DNA of 64,000 nucleotides from Sphingomonas sp. HDW15A (lineage in GTDB: Bacteria > Pseudomonadota > Alphaproteobacteria > Sphingomonadales > Sphingomonadaceae): contig NZ_CP049870.1 in assembly GCF_011301715.1 (NCBI RefSeq), positions 806,001 to 870,000 on the forward strand, in the 5' to 3' direction. The notes under the pieces were generated by a model, which had not been told where the DNA came from, searched no databases, and saw nothing but the letters and a program-made list of their open reading frames with translations. Both the position numbers and the translations under genes were made by a program. Below are positions 55,511 through 64,000 of the stretch, piece after piece (within the stretch, counting starts at the first letter, position 1; every line of letters starts with the position of its first letter).

Positions 55511-56580
55511 ACGCTCGAATGCTCGCGCCCGAATTCCGCCTGCTGGTTCAATGTTGTCAGTGGAATTTCGCGGATGCGAGCAAGAGCTCCGTTGACCTTA
55601 CGGATGGGCTAGACTGGAAACTCGTTCTGGCCCTTGCTCGGCGCCATAGGGTCCAAGGTTTGGTGTGGAATGCTCTCGCGCAATACGCCAACAATATGCC
55701 GGTCGACATCAAGGATGCGCTCGCGTCGGACGCCAGGTCGATTGCCGCGAACAACCTTGCCATCGCTGGCGAATGCCGAGCCATACTAACCGAGTTTGAC
55801 CAAGCCGGCATTTCTCTATTGTTCGTCAAAGGTCTGACGGTCGGTGCCCTCGCTTATCGCTCACCTCTGATGAAAATGGGGTGGGACATTGATTTGCTAA
55901 TCGACGCCAGAGATCTGGAAGAAGCCGCGAGGCTGCTTGAAAGGCGCGGCTATGGAGTTCGCATACCTTCGAAACGTGCGCAGCTTCATGCCTGGCACAG
56001 GCCGAGCAAGGAATCCGTATGGAGCCGCGACGATCTTTTTCACGTTGAGCTGCACACCCGCCTCTCTGACAACCAAAGGTTGATCCCGACTTTGGGAGTG
56101 CATTCCCCGAGTCAGTTTGTCGAAGTTGCGCCAGGCGTCTCGCTCAAGACCTTGGCCAAAGAGGAATTGTTTGCGTATTTGTCCGTTCACGGCGCCTCGA
56201 GCGCGTGGTTCCGGCTCAAGTGGATCTCGGATTTTGGAGCGCTCATTTACGGTCTTTGTAATGAAGAGTTGGAGCGTTTTTATCGCGTTTCGCAGAAGAT
56301 GGGTGCCGGGCGAGCGGCAGGCCAGGCACTACTCTTGGCAGATGCCATGTTCAATTCGCTGGCGTGCAGTCCTGCCCTGAGGAAACAGATAGAGAGTGAT
56401 CCTGCAAACGAGTGGCTGGCGCGAGCGGCCTTCCAATTGATGACGGGCGAGGTTCGCGAGCCGACAGAGCGGCATCTAGGCACTCTCACGATTCACTGGA
56501 CTCAGTTTTTCCTGCGATCTGGACTGGGCTTCAAGTTCTCCGAGCTCGCCCGGCAGATTTTGAGTCTAATCTATCGATAG
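55507..56580 (+). CDS. Nucleotidyltransferase-family protein of the lasso cluster
   Basis: This 357-residue protein resembles the uncharacterised NTase group (PF14907-like) that accompanies some lasso clusters. The core is LLFVKGLTVGALAYRSPLMK then MGWDIDLLID with a DxD (about residues 127 and 129). It is coupled to the cyclase by a GTGA overlap. Related proteins near lasso kinases are thought to modify the phosphorylated peptide further; the chemistry here is unknown. Confidence 0.75.
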   Translation: MNARMLAPEFRLLVQCCQWNFADASKSSVDLTDGLDWKLVLALARRHRVQGLVWNALAQYANNMPVDIKDALASDARSIAANNLAIAGECRAILTEFDQAGISLLFVKGLTVGALAYRSPLMKMGWDIDLLIDARDLEEAARLLERRGYGVRIPSKRAQLHAWHRPSKESVWSRDDLFHVELHTRLSDNQRLIPTLGVHSPSQFVEVAPGVSLKTLAKEELFAYLSVHGASSAWFRLKWISDFGALIYGLCNEELERFYRVSQKMGAGRAAGQALLLADAMFNSLACSPALRKQIESDPANEWLARAAFQLMTGEVREPTERHLGTLTIHWTQFFLRSGLGFKFSELARQILSLIYR

Positions 56581-56750
56581 ACCACGGATTCGCTCTCTCG
56601 GGCCATTTTGCCGCTGCTGCGACATTCTAGGTGAAATCAGATCGAGTGTATCGGAGGGGACTTCATCGTAACCCGCTTGCAGCGCACTTCGACACTCGTC
56701 TAGGGCCGCATGGCGGATGGCATACCTGCCGGCCGGAAAAGGACTGTACC

Positions 56751-57794
56751 TTGTTCGCTTACTGGCTGCTGTTTGGACTCTTTGCTGTTGGGGCAGTGAC
56801 TGAGCAATCGCGGCGTCCAGGCGATTTTCGTGCCGACCCCGTCCTGATCGTCCTCGGAATCTTCATGATCCTGATGATTGGATTGAGGTTTCACGTAGGT
56901 GCCGATTACGAAGCCTATCTTCGAATCTTTGATTACGTCTCGCGTCTGACTTTCCTCGAGGCTCTCCAACGAGATGACCCGGGTTACCACGTCCTGAACT
57001 GGGTTGTTGCAAGCTTTGATGGCAGCGTGTGGCTCGTTAATCTGGTATGCGGAGGCATATTCGGCTGGGGTCTCTTGCGGCTTTGCCAGACGGAGCCGTC
57101 TCCGCGAACCGCGGCGTTAGTTGCCATCCCCTACCTCGTAATCGTTGTGGCCATGGGCTATACCCGTCAGGCTGTGGCCATTGGTTTCATCATGGCCGGG
57201 ATTGCGTCACTCGCCCGAGGCGGCTCAAGCATCAAGTTCATAGTCTACGTCGCCTTCGCCGCGCTTTTTCATAAGACGTCGGTAGTCGTCCTGCCTCTCG
57301 CCATTTTTGCAGGACAGCGAAACCATTTCCTGAACGCTTTGGCCGTGCTGGTTGCGGCCTACGCACTGTATGATGCTCTTCTCGAGGAGTCTGTTGACCA
57401 ACTTGTCGCGAGTTACATTGACGCCCGGTACGAGTCTCAGGGAGCGGCCATTCGCGTCGCAATGAATGTTGTGCCGGCTCTAATCATCCTATTCGCAGGT
57501 CGCCAATTGTGTTTGGATGAAAGGATGCTGCGATTCTGGCGGCTTGTTGCCTTCGCCGCACTGGCATGCGTGCCCGCGCTATTCCTGTTGCCCTCGACTA
57601 CTGCAGTAGACCGCGTCGCGCTTTATCTGCTGCCCATTCAGGTCGTTGGCATCGGAAGATCGATTTTCCTTTTTAAATCTTACGGTTTCTCAAAGGCACT
57701 GGTTGTGGGCTACTGTTTTGCAGTGCTTTATGTCTGGCTCAACTTTGCAAGCCATTCCTTTGCTTGGCTTCCGTATCGCACGGTAATCCAGTGA
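56751..57794 (+). CDS. EpsG/Wzy-like membrane protein
   Basis: This 347-residue polytopic protein of the EpsG family (about nine to eleven helices) is linked to polysaccharide polymerisation or export. The family feel comes from RFHVGADYEAYLRIFDYVSR, then MGYTRQAVAIGFIMAG and ALFHKTSVVVLPLAI. The TTG at 56751 with AAAAGGA is the best start: the in-frame region from 56631 lacks hydrophobicity and a ribosome-binding site. It opens the exopolysaccharide locus. Confidence 0.8.
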   Translation: MFAYWLLFGLFAVGAVTEQSRRPGDFRADPVLIVLGIFMILMIGLRFHVGADYEAYLRIFDYVSRLTFLEALQRDDPGYHVLNWVVASFDGSVWLVNLVCGGIFGWGLLRLCQTEPSPRTAALVAIPYLVIVVAMGYTRQAVAIGFIMAGIASLARGGSSIKFIVYVAFAALFHKTSVVVLPLAIFAGQRNHFLNALAVLVAAYALYDALLEESVDQLVASYIDARYESQGAAIRVAMNVVPALIILFAGRQLCLDERMLRFWRLVAFAALACVPALFLLPSTTAVDRVALYLLPIQVVGIGRSIFLFKSYGFSKALVVGYCFAVLYVWLNFASHSFAWLPYRTVIQ

Positions 57795-57851
57795 TGGCTG
57801 TTCAATCCAAAATAGTCATAGGCAGAAAATCGTACTGCGAAAGGTGAGCAT

Positions 57852-58733
57852 GTGAAGGGCATAATTCTTGCGGGCGGAAGCGGTAGTCGTCTATTCCCAG
57901 CGACGAGAGTCGTCTCAAAGCAGTTATTGCCGGTCTACGACAAGCCGATGATTTACTATCCGCTCGGCGTACTGATGCTCGCTGGTATTCGCGAGATTCT
58001 CATCATTTCAACGCCGACGGACTTGCCACGATTCAAAGATCTCCTGGGCGACGGAAGCGCCTTCGGGTTAACGCTTGAATATGCCGAACAGGCTGCCCCT
58101 AATGGATTGGCTGAAGCCTTCATCATAGGGCGGGAATTCGTCGGAGACGACAACGTAGCGCTGATACTCGGCGACAATATTTTTTATGGCGCCGGTTTGA
58201 GCGAACTTCTTTTGAGCGCCACACAGCAGGAAAAAGGCGCGACGGTCTTCGCTTATCTGGTGGAGGATCCCGAGCGGTATGGCGTAGTGGCATTTGATCC
58301 GGATACGGGCCTTGCCAACTCTATCGAGGAAAAGCCTTCTGAGCCCAAGTCGCGCTGGGCGGTTACCGGTCTGTACTTCTACGACAATCGCGTACTCAAC
58401 ATCGCCGCCGATCTTAAGCCGAGCGCGCGTGGCGAGCTCGAGATTACCGACGTCAACCGCGCCTATCTTGAAAACGGGTCGTTGAGAGTGGTGCGGATGG
58501 GCCGCGGTTATGCCTGGCTCGATACCGGAACGCACGACAGCCTTCACGATGCGGCGTCGTACGTCCGCACCATCGAGAAGCGGCAGGGCTTCAAGGTTAT
58601 GTGCCTAGAAGAGATAGCTTTGGAACTCGGATGGCTTCAACCAGAGTCGCTGCGCACCCGGGCCGCCAGTCTTGGGAAGACTGAATATGCCAATTACCTC
58701 CGAATGCGCGCCGATGAGCATGATCATGCTTGA
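57852..58733 (+). CDS. rfbA: Glucose-1-phosphate thymidylyltransferase RfbA/RmlA
   Basis: This 293-residue enzyme makes dTDP-glucose, the first step to dTDP-L-rhamnose. It shows [36 protein letters not shown], then ILGDNIFYG and [10 protein letters not shown]. The GTG start is preceded by AAAGGTGAG. It is the first gene of a complete rfbACBD set; rfbC begins inside its last codons. Confidence 0.95.
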   Translation: MKGIILAGGSGSRLFPATRVVSKQLLPVYDKPMIYYPLGVLMLAGIREILIISTPTDLPRFKDLLGDGSAFGLTLEYAEQAAPNGLAEAFIIGREFVGDDNVALILGDNIFYGAGLSELLLSATQQEKGATVFAYLVEDPERYGVVAFDPDTGLANSIEEKPSEPKSRWAVTGLYFYDNRVLNIAADLKPSARGELEITDVNRAYLENGSLRVVRMGRGYAWLDTGTHDSLHDAASYVRTIEKRQGFKVMCLEEIALELGWLQPESLRTRAASLGKTEYANYLRMRADEHDHA

Positions 58734-59280
58734 GATCCGTCGGCTCGCGATCCCCGACGTTATTGAGATCCGCACACCGCGCCATCGCGACGAACGCGGC
58801 TTCTTCTCGGAAACCTGGAACAAGGTTGATTGGAACGATGCGGGCATCCAGCTCGAGTTCGTCCAACACAATCATAGCATGTCCGCCCCAGCCGGCGTAC
58901 TGCGCGGTCTTCATTATCAACTACCTCCTTACGCCCAGGAAAAGCTCATTCGCGTCACTCGCGGCGCAATATTCGATGTGGCAGTAGATATCCGCCGGTC
59001 GTCGCCAACTTTTGGCGGGTGGGTGGGTGCTACTTTGAGTGCCGCCGACTGGAACCAGGTCCTCATCCCGAAGGGCTTCGCCCACGGCTTCCTGACCCTC
59101 GAGCCCGATACCGAAGTCCAGTACAACGTGACCGCACCGTATTCTCCGGCGCACGATCGCGCGATCCGCTACGACGATCCGACTATTGGAATTGACTGGC
59201 CCTCTAGTGGGTACGACCTGATTCTGTCCTCGAAGGACGCCGCTGCGCCGCTCCTCGCCGACGCGGAGCTGTTTGCGTGA
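58714..59280 (+). CDS. rfbC: dTDP-4-dehydrorhamnose 3,5-epimerase RfbC/RmlC
   Basis: This protein has about 188 residues, with several ATGs clustered at 58714, 58720 and 58726. The core [20 protein letters not shown] carries the catalytic His, and [34 protein letters not shown] and GIDWP complete the family. It overlaps rfbA by 20 bases or less and rfbB by GTGA. Confidence 0.93.
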   Translation: MSMIMLEIRRLAIPDVIEIRTPRHRDERGFFSETWNKVDWNDAGIQLEFVQHNHSMSAPAGVLRGLHYQLPPYAQEKLIRVTRGAIFDVAVDIRRSSPTFGGWVGATLSAADWNQVLIPKGFAHGFLTLEPDTEVQYNVTAPYSPAHDRAIRYDDPTIGIDWPSSGYDLILSSKDAAAPLLADAELFA

Positions 59281-60332
59281 AGACGCTCCTAGTTACCGGC
59301 GGAGCTGGTTTCATTGGCAGCGCTGTCGTCCGTCGGCTCGTTGGTGAGGGATATCGCGTCATCAACCTCGACAAGTTGACATACGCTGGAAATCTCGCGT
59401 CGCTACGCGACGTCGAAGGCGCGTCGAATTATCGTTTCGTCCAAGCCGACATCGCCGACACCGACCAGGTCATCGGGCTGCTAGCCGAGGAACAGGTCGA
59501 TGGCATCATGCACCTCGCCGCCGAAAGCCATGTCGACCGCTCCATTGATGGTCCCGCGGCGTTCGTTGAAACCAACGTAGTTGGTACGTTCCGCTTGCTG
59601 AACGCCGCACTGAGCCACTGGCGTACACTTGACGACGAGGCCAAGGCGAACTTCCGTTTCCACCACGTCTCGACCGACGAGGTGTTCGGCGACCTGCCCT
59701 TCGATAGCGGCATCTTCACAGAAGAAACGCCCTATGCCCCGTCGTCGCCTTACTCGGCCTCGAAGGCATCCAGCGACCATTTTGTGCGCGCGTGGCACGA
59801 GACCTACGGCCTTCCGGTCGTGCTTTCCAACTGCTCGAACAACTACGGCCCCTATCACTTTCCGGAGAAGTTGATTCCGCTGATCATCTTAAATGCACTC
59901 GAGGGCAAGTCGCTGCCGGTCTACGGCAAGGGCGAGAATGTCCGTGACTGGCTGTTCGTCGACGATCACGCCCGTGCGCTCGAGCTGGTGCTGACCAAGG
60001 GACGCGTGGGCGAAAGCTACAATGTCGGGGGCCGTGCTGAGCGCACCAACCTGCAGGTGGTCGAGGCGATTTGCGATCTGCTCGACGAACGTCGGCCGCT
60101 GAACGACGTGAAGCGCCGCGATCTCATCAGTTTCGTCCCTGATCGCCCTGGCCACGACCGCCGCTATGCCATCGATGCGTCGAAAATCTCGGCCGAACTT
60201 GGCTGGGAGCCAAAGCAGACGTTCGAGAGCGGCCTTGCCGCGACCATTGACTGGTTCCTCGCGAACGACTGGTGGTGGGAACCGATCCGCTCCGGCTGTT
60301 ACGCCGGTGCACGCCTCGGCACGGTAAGATGA
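59277..60332 (+). CDS. rfbB: dTDP-glucose 4,6-dehydratase RfbB/RmlB
   Basis: This 351-residue SDR enzyme has [15 protein letters not shown], the Thr-Asp-Glu catalytic element in [10 protein letters not shown], and the Tyr-Lys pair in [11 protein letters not shown]. It makes dTDP-4-keto-6-deoxyglucose. It overlaps rfbC by GTGA and rfbD by ATGA, consistent with tight co-expression. Confidence 0.95.
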   Translation: MKTLLVTGGAGFIGSAVVRRLVGEGYRVINLDKLTYAGNLASLRDVEGASNYRFVQADIADTDQVIGLLAEEQVDGIMHLAAESHVDRSIDGPAAFVETNVVGTFRLLNAALSHWRTLDDEAKANFRFHHVSTDEVFGDLPFDSGIFTEETPYAPSSPYSASKASSDHFVRAWHETYGLPVVLSNCSNNYGPYHFPEKLIPLIILNALEGKSLPVYGKGENVRDWLFVDDHARALELVLTKGRVGESYNVGGRAERTNLQVVEAICDLLDERRPLNDVKRRDLISFVPDRPGHDRRYAIDASKISAELGWEPKQTFESGLAATIDWFLANDWWWEPIRSGCYAGARLGTVR

Positions 60333-61194
60333 GGATCCTGGTCAGCGGCCGCGACGGGCAGGTCGCGCGCAGCCTCGCGGAGCGCGGACCCGCCATCGAT
60401 TGGATCTTTGCAAGGCGCCCCGATTGCGACTTAGCCGAGCCCGGCAGTTTCGCCGCCGCCATAGACTACGCGCGCCCTGACCTCGTCATCAACGCCGCCG
60501 CCTATACCGCCGTCGACCGCGCCGAAGACGAGGAAGCGCTCGCCCACCGCATCAATGCCGACGCTGCCGGGGAGGGGCAGAGGCCGCTGCGCGGATCGGA
60601 ATACCGTTCGTCCATCTTTCCACCGACTATGTTTTTGACGGCTCGGGCACTCGTCCGTGGCGGGAAGACGATCCGGTCTCGCCCTTGGGCGCCTATGGTC
60701 GCACCAAGGCAGCTGGCGAAACCGTGGTCGTTGCGGCCAGCCCCACGCACAGCGTGGTTCGCACCAGCTGGCTGGTCGGCCCGTTCGGCCACAATTTCGC
60801 GAGAACCATTCTGCGCCTCGCCGCTGACCGCGATGAAATCAAGGTTGTCGCCGACCAGCACGGCTGCCCGACCAGTTCTCTCGACCTCGCCGACGCGCTA
60901 ATCGCGCTAGCGGATTGCGCAATTGCCGGCCGCGCGGGCGGCATCTGGCATTTGGCGGGGCAGGGCACGGCCAGCTGGGCGGACCTCGCCGAGGAAATCT
61001 TTACCGTCAGTGCCGCCCACGGCGGCCCTTCGGCCCAAGTGAAGCGCATCGCCACCGCCGACTACCCAACCCCTGCGAAACGCCCGGCCAACAGTATTCT
61101 GGATGGCACCAAGGTCCGCGACGCGCTCGGTATCGCGCTCCCTGACTGGCGAGTGGGCGTAGGTGCGTTCGTTCCCCGCTTTATCAACGCATGA
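60329..61194 (+). CDS. rfbD: dTDP-4-dehydrorhamnose reductase RfbD/RmlD (frameshifted)
   Basis: This is the final step to dTDP-L-rhamnose. The N-terminal frame ([40 protein letters not shown]) breaks at the GGGG of 60574-60577. The rest runs one frame back: [16 protein letters not shown], then [12 protein letters not shown] with the catalytic Tyr-Lys, and SWLVGPFG. One extra G restores [16 protein letters not shown] and a normal enzyme of about 288 residues. Confidence 0.88.
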
Positions 61195-62242
61195 CCCGCG
61201 TCCTTGCCCTGACCAAATACGGACGCGCGGCGGCTAGCACACGGCAACGCTTGGTGCAGTACGTGCCCGCTCTCGCCAATGCGGGCTTCCGCATCGACGT
61301 TCGACCGTTGCTAGACGACGATTATGTCGCCGCGCTGGCTTCCAGTGCGTCCTATCCGAAGAGCCGGCTGCTCAGCGCCTTTGCACGCCGCTTCGCGGAT
61401 CTCGGGCGCGCCCAGGACTATGACCTTCTTTGGGTCTATGCTGAAATCTATCCCAAGCTACCAAGCTTGTTCGAGGCGCTGGCGATCATGGCCGGCCCCC
61501 TGTCATTTACGACTACGATGACGCCTTCTTTCACGATCACGAGCGGAGTACGCTCCTCCGGGGTAAGTTGAAGCCGTTGATTGCCGGTGCCGCGGCGGTT
61601 ACCGCCGGGAACGCTTATCTCGCCGACTATGCACGGCGCTGGAACGCCAACGTCCACATCATCCCGACGACGGTCGACACTGACGCCTACGCCCCTGTTG
61701 CGTCGCGTCCGGCCGGCCCACCCGTGATCGGCTGGATCGGCAGCCCGTCGACCTGGGCTTACGTCCGTCCCTATTTGCCCCTGCTGGCCGACCTCTGCGC
61801 CGGGGGCCGAGCCCAGTTCCTCGCGGTCGGCGCGGGGAGGGACGCCGAGGCCGACCGCTTCGAAGGTATGGAGGCGCGGGACTGGGCTGAGCATCGCGAA
61901 GTCGCAGACGTGCAAGCTATGGACATCGGCATTATGCCGCTCCCCGACGAGCCGTGGGCGCGCGGCAAGTGCGGCTACAAGCTCATTCAGTACATGGCGT
62001 GTGGCCTGCCGGCCGTAGCCTCGCCCGTCGGAGTTAACGTCCAGATCGTGAAGGTCGGCCAGACCGGTTTTCTCGCCAACAGTAATAGCGACTGGCGCAG
62101 CGCGCTCCAGCACCTCATCGACACCCCGGGCGACCGGGCCCGCCTTGGCGCAGCCGGTCGCGCCCGCGCCATCGCCGACTACTCACTTGCTTCGTGGGCT
62201 CCGAGAGTCGTAGACCTGTTCTGTTCAGTCGTCAGCCGATAA
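61191..62242 (+). CDS. Glycosyltransferase (frameshifted)
   Basis: This is a GT1/GT4-fold glycosyltransferase. The N-terminal half ([40 protein letters not shown]) breaks after IMAG at the CCCCC of 61496-61500. The true continuation (VIYDYDDAFFHDHERSTLL, then KLKPLIAGAAAVTAGN) and the C-terminal half (PVIGWIGSPSTWAYV, IGIMPLPDEPWARGKCGYK, ACGLPAVASPVGVN) run one frame back. One extra C gives a protein of about 350 residues. It overlaps rfbD as ATGA, so it is probably a rhamnosyl or other EPS sugar transferase. Confidence 0.82.
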
Positions 62243-63323
62243 GTTCGAGCAGTTGCGTTACCTTGGCGACGTAAGCGTTGGTTCCAAAGCGTCGCCGGAC
62301 AAGATGGTATCCAGCCTCGCCCATGCGCCGTGCCTCTTCGGGATCGCTAAGCAACCGCCGCATCGCCCCTTCGACCGCCGCGACGTCGCCCACCGGTACC
62401 AGTAGTCCGCTGGTTCCGTGATCGATGATCTCCTCCGGCCCGCCGCATTGCGTAGCGATCACCGGCAGGCCGTGCGCGCTGGCATCCTGGCAGGTGAGCG
62501 AGAAGGATTCGCTTTCCGAACAATTCACTGCGGCCAAGGTACCTGCGTAGAGCGCAGGGAGGTCATCGGCATAGCTGTCCAATTCGATCCGCTTGCAGCC
62601 GGGCCCGCCAGAGGCGATTTCGACCAGCTCGCGTCGATAGGCGTCGTTCTTTGGAAGGCCGAAGGTCGCGCCGTGCAGCGCCAGGGTCGCATTCGGGAAA
62701 TCGTTGGCCAAGGCGTGAAAGGCGCGGATCGCGACATCCTGGCCCTTGCCGCGCGTGTAATTGCCGACGAACAGCAGACGCTGGCCCGTCGGCTCGACCC
62801 GGGCCGCATGGAGCGCCGGATCGTAGACCAGCTCGATATTTAGCTTTGGACTCCGGTCGCGGATGAATTTCGAGACTGCGACCATTGCGTCCGATGCCGA
62901 TTGCGCCGCCTTGAGCCACAACCGTCCCGCGAGCCCGAAGCGTTTTGGGTCGATCCGCACCCACGTGACAATGCGTCCGCGATAGCCCAGCCGCCGCGCC
63001 ATCCATCCCTCTGCCAGGGTGAAATCGTTCACCTGTAGCCGGTCGCAGCCGCTCTCGCGGAGCAGATCGCGAAGCAGTCGCCCCGACCGAAACAGCGCCG
63101 GGATGTAAGCGATGAGGCTGCCGATCGAGCGCCGGAGCGGGCGGATCGGCAGGTGCACGACCCGTTCGAACGCGGCCAGTTCGCTCGCGGGCGCCTTAAA
63201 CGCTCGCGGGACTACCAGGAAGACTCGCGCTCGGTCGGCGATGAGTTCCGCTTCGCGCCGCGCCGCCACCAGCGCCCCGGTGACGCCGATGCTGGCATCT
63301 AGGATGCAAACTAGTGGCCTCAC
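62232..63323 (-). CDS. Glycosyltransferase family 4 protein
   Basis: This protein has about 363 residues. The N-terminus from the GTG at 63323 reads MRPLVCILDASIGVTGAL. The GT-B fold features are LLFVGNYTRGKGQDVAIRAF and ESFSLTCQDASAHGLPVIAT with the EX7E-like region. It is convergent with the previous glycosyltransferase (11-base overlap of ends) and coupled to the upstream asnB by GTGA. It probably adds a sugar in the same exopolysaccharide. Confidence 0.87.
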   Translation of the reverse strand: MRPLVCILDASIGVTGALVAARREAELIADRARVFLVVPRAFKAPASELAAFERVVHLPIRPLRRSIGSLIAYIPALFRSGRLLRDLLRESGCDRLQVNDFTLAEGWMARRLGYRGRIVTWVRIDPKRFGLAGRLWLKAAQSASDAMVAVSKFIRDRSPKLNIELVYDPALHAARVEPTGQRLLFVGNYTRGKGQDVAIRAFHALANDFPNATLALHGATFGLPKNDAYRRELVEIASGGPGCKRIELDSYADDLPALYAGTLAAVNCSESESFSLTCQDASAHGLPVIATQCGGPEEIIDHGTSGLLVPVGDVAAVEGAMRRLLSDPEEARRMGEAGYHLVRRRFGTNAYVAKVTQLLELIG

Positions 63324-64000
63324 CCTCGCCACGCTTGGAACATCAGCACCGGCCAGATCGCCAGGCTATCGTCGCGGTGGCCGCTGAGGTGTGTCGCCCA
63401 ACGGTTGCGAATTACCGCGACGTCGAAATGGTCCGACAGCGCATCGGGCGCCAATAGGGTTTCGGCCCAGTCGCGCAGTGGACCGCGCAACCACTGCCCG
63501 AGCGGGATGGCGAAGCCCGCCTTGGGTCGGTCTAGGAGCTTCCGCGGGACGTAGCGGTAAAGGATGTTGCGCATGATCGCCTTGCCTCCATCAGACCCGA
63601 TCTTCATCGCGCTCGGCAGGCCAAGCGCGCATTCGACCACATGATGGTCGAGGAACGGGGCACGCGTTTCCAAGCTGGCGGACATCGACGCCCGGTCTAC
63701 CTTCGCTAAAATATCGTTGGGCAGATAGTCGGCCATGTCCCACGCCATCATCCGGCTCGCCTCATCGATGCCGGGCAGCGCCGCGAGGCGAGACGCGCAG
63801 GGCGCGGTGTCCAGCACCGGCCGCTCGGATGCACCCCAATGAGAGGTGAGCTCGGGGAACAGCTTCTCGACCGTTTTGCCGTTTCGCAAGAGCGTCGCCA
63901 GTTTCTGGCTTTTTTGGCCTGGTTGCGGGAAGCGACGGTCGATCCGTGTCCAACGCCCCAAGCGGTCGATTCGGTCGCTGCCGATTGCGCCCAATGCTGC
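63320..64000 (-). CDS. Asparagine synthetase B (partial, runs off the window)
   Basis: The C-terminal 227 codons of a glutamine-hydrolysing asparagine synthase of the polysaccharide-locus type are present: MMAWDMADYLPNDILAKVDR, SMSASLETRAPFLDHHVVE, PRKLLDRPKAGFAIPLGQWL. The frame is open to the window edge, so the glutaminase half lies outside. It differs from the lasso cyclase 8 kb upstream by having the full YLPxDxLxKxDRxSM core. Confidence 0.9.
   Translation of the reverse strand, partial: AALGAIGSDRIDRLGRWTRIDRRFPQPGQKSQKLATLLRNGKTVEKLFPELTSHWGASERPVLDTAPCASRLAALPGIDEASRMMAWDMADYLPNDILAKVDRASMSASLETRAPFLDHHVVECALGLPSAMKIGSDGGKAIMRNILYRYVPRKLLDRPKAGFAIPLGQWLRGPLRDWAETLLAPDALSDHFDVAVIRNRWATHLSGHRDDSLAIWPVLMFQAWRG

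Noticed and set aside
63320..64000. The terminal asparagine synthetase as a second lasso cyclase
   Set aside because: It has the complete AsnB core (YLPNDILAKVDR, LETRAPFLDH) and sits among glycosyltransferases without any RRE or leader peptidase.

Overview
The window looks like a chromosomal segment of a Sphingomonadales alphaproteobacterium. The reasons are the high G+C content, the gene neighbourhoods (zapA / 6S RNA / 5-formyl-THF cyclo-ligase / DUF2842; tkt-gap-pgk followed by a class I aldolase; a sphingomonad-type PhnA protein) and many small lineage-specific proteins. The identification rests on protein families read by eye; no database search was possible.

Layout. 1-7400: moaE-moaD and divergent hemN sharing one perfect FNR/FixK-type box, the tesA / ybbA-ybbP lysophospholipase-ABC cluster, and an AI-2E family exporter. 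7426-13035: tRNA-Asp(GTC), DEAD-box helicase, flavoprotein, cell-wall hydrolase, DUF2842, 5-formyl-THF cyclo-ligase, probable 6S RNA, zapA and a small coiled-coil gene. 13174-18910: central carbon genes tkt-gap-pgk and fba. 18915-35900: an accessory mix of a TIR-TPR receptor-like protein, M14 peptidase, thiE, an orphan MbcA/ParS-type antitoxin, PhnA, PilZ, an ABC-F ATPase, an adenylate cyclase and a MASE4 histidine kinase, with short degenerate dispersed repeats between them. 35900-46600: a second ABC-F gene with a leader ORF, an MBOAT/SGNH O-acylation pair, a second TIR-TPR protein, and an orphan small peptide with a double-glycine-type leader. 46836-50259: an ECF sigma/anti-sigma pair divergent from a subtilase and a Gly/Ser-rich secreted protein, with matching candidate ECF promoters. 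51746-56580: a lasso-peptide-type RiPP cluster (HprK-like kinase, PqqD-like RRE, B2 leader peptidase, precursor, Asn-synthetase-like cyclase, nucleotidyltransferase). 56751-64000: an exopolysaccharide locus with an EpsG-type protein, the complete dTDP-L-rhamnose set rfbACBD, two glycosyltransferases and the end of an asnB.

The main biological interest is the lasso-type cluster. Its 40-residue precursor has a clean recognition motif (WAKPEIRRLG) and ends in serine, which suits the linked kinase. Its presumed core has no Asp or Glu to close a classical macrolactam ring, and no exporter gene is visible.

The main technical point is that thirteen genes, including pgk and the lasso cyclase, are broken by single missing bases, almost all at runs of G or C. 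Every event has the same sign, a one-base loss. This is best read as systematic homopolymer undercalling in the assembly, not as pseudogenisation. Those genes are annotated here over their full reconstructed extents.
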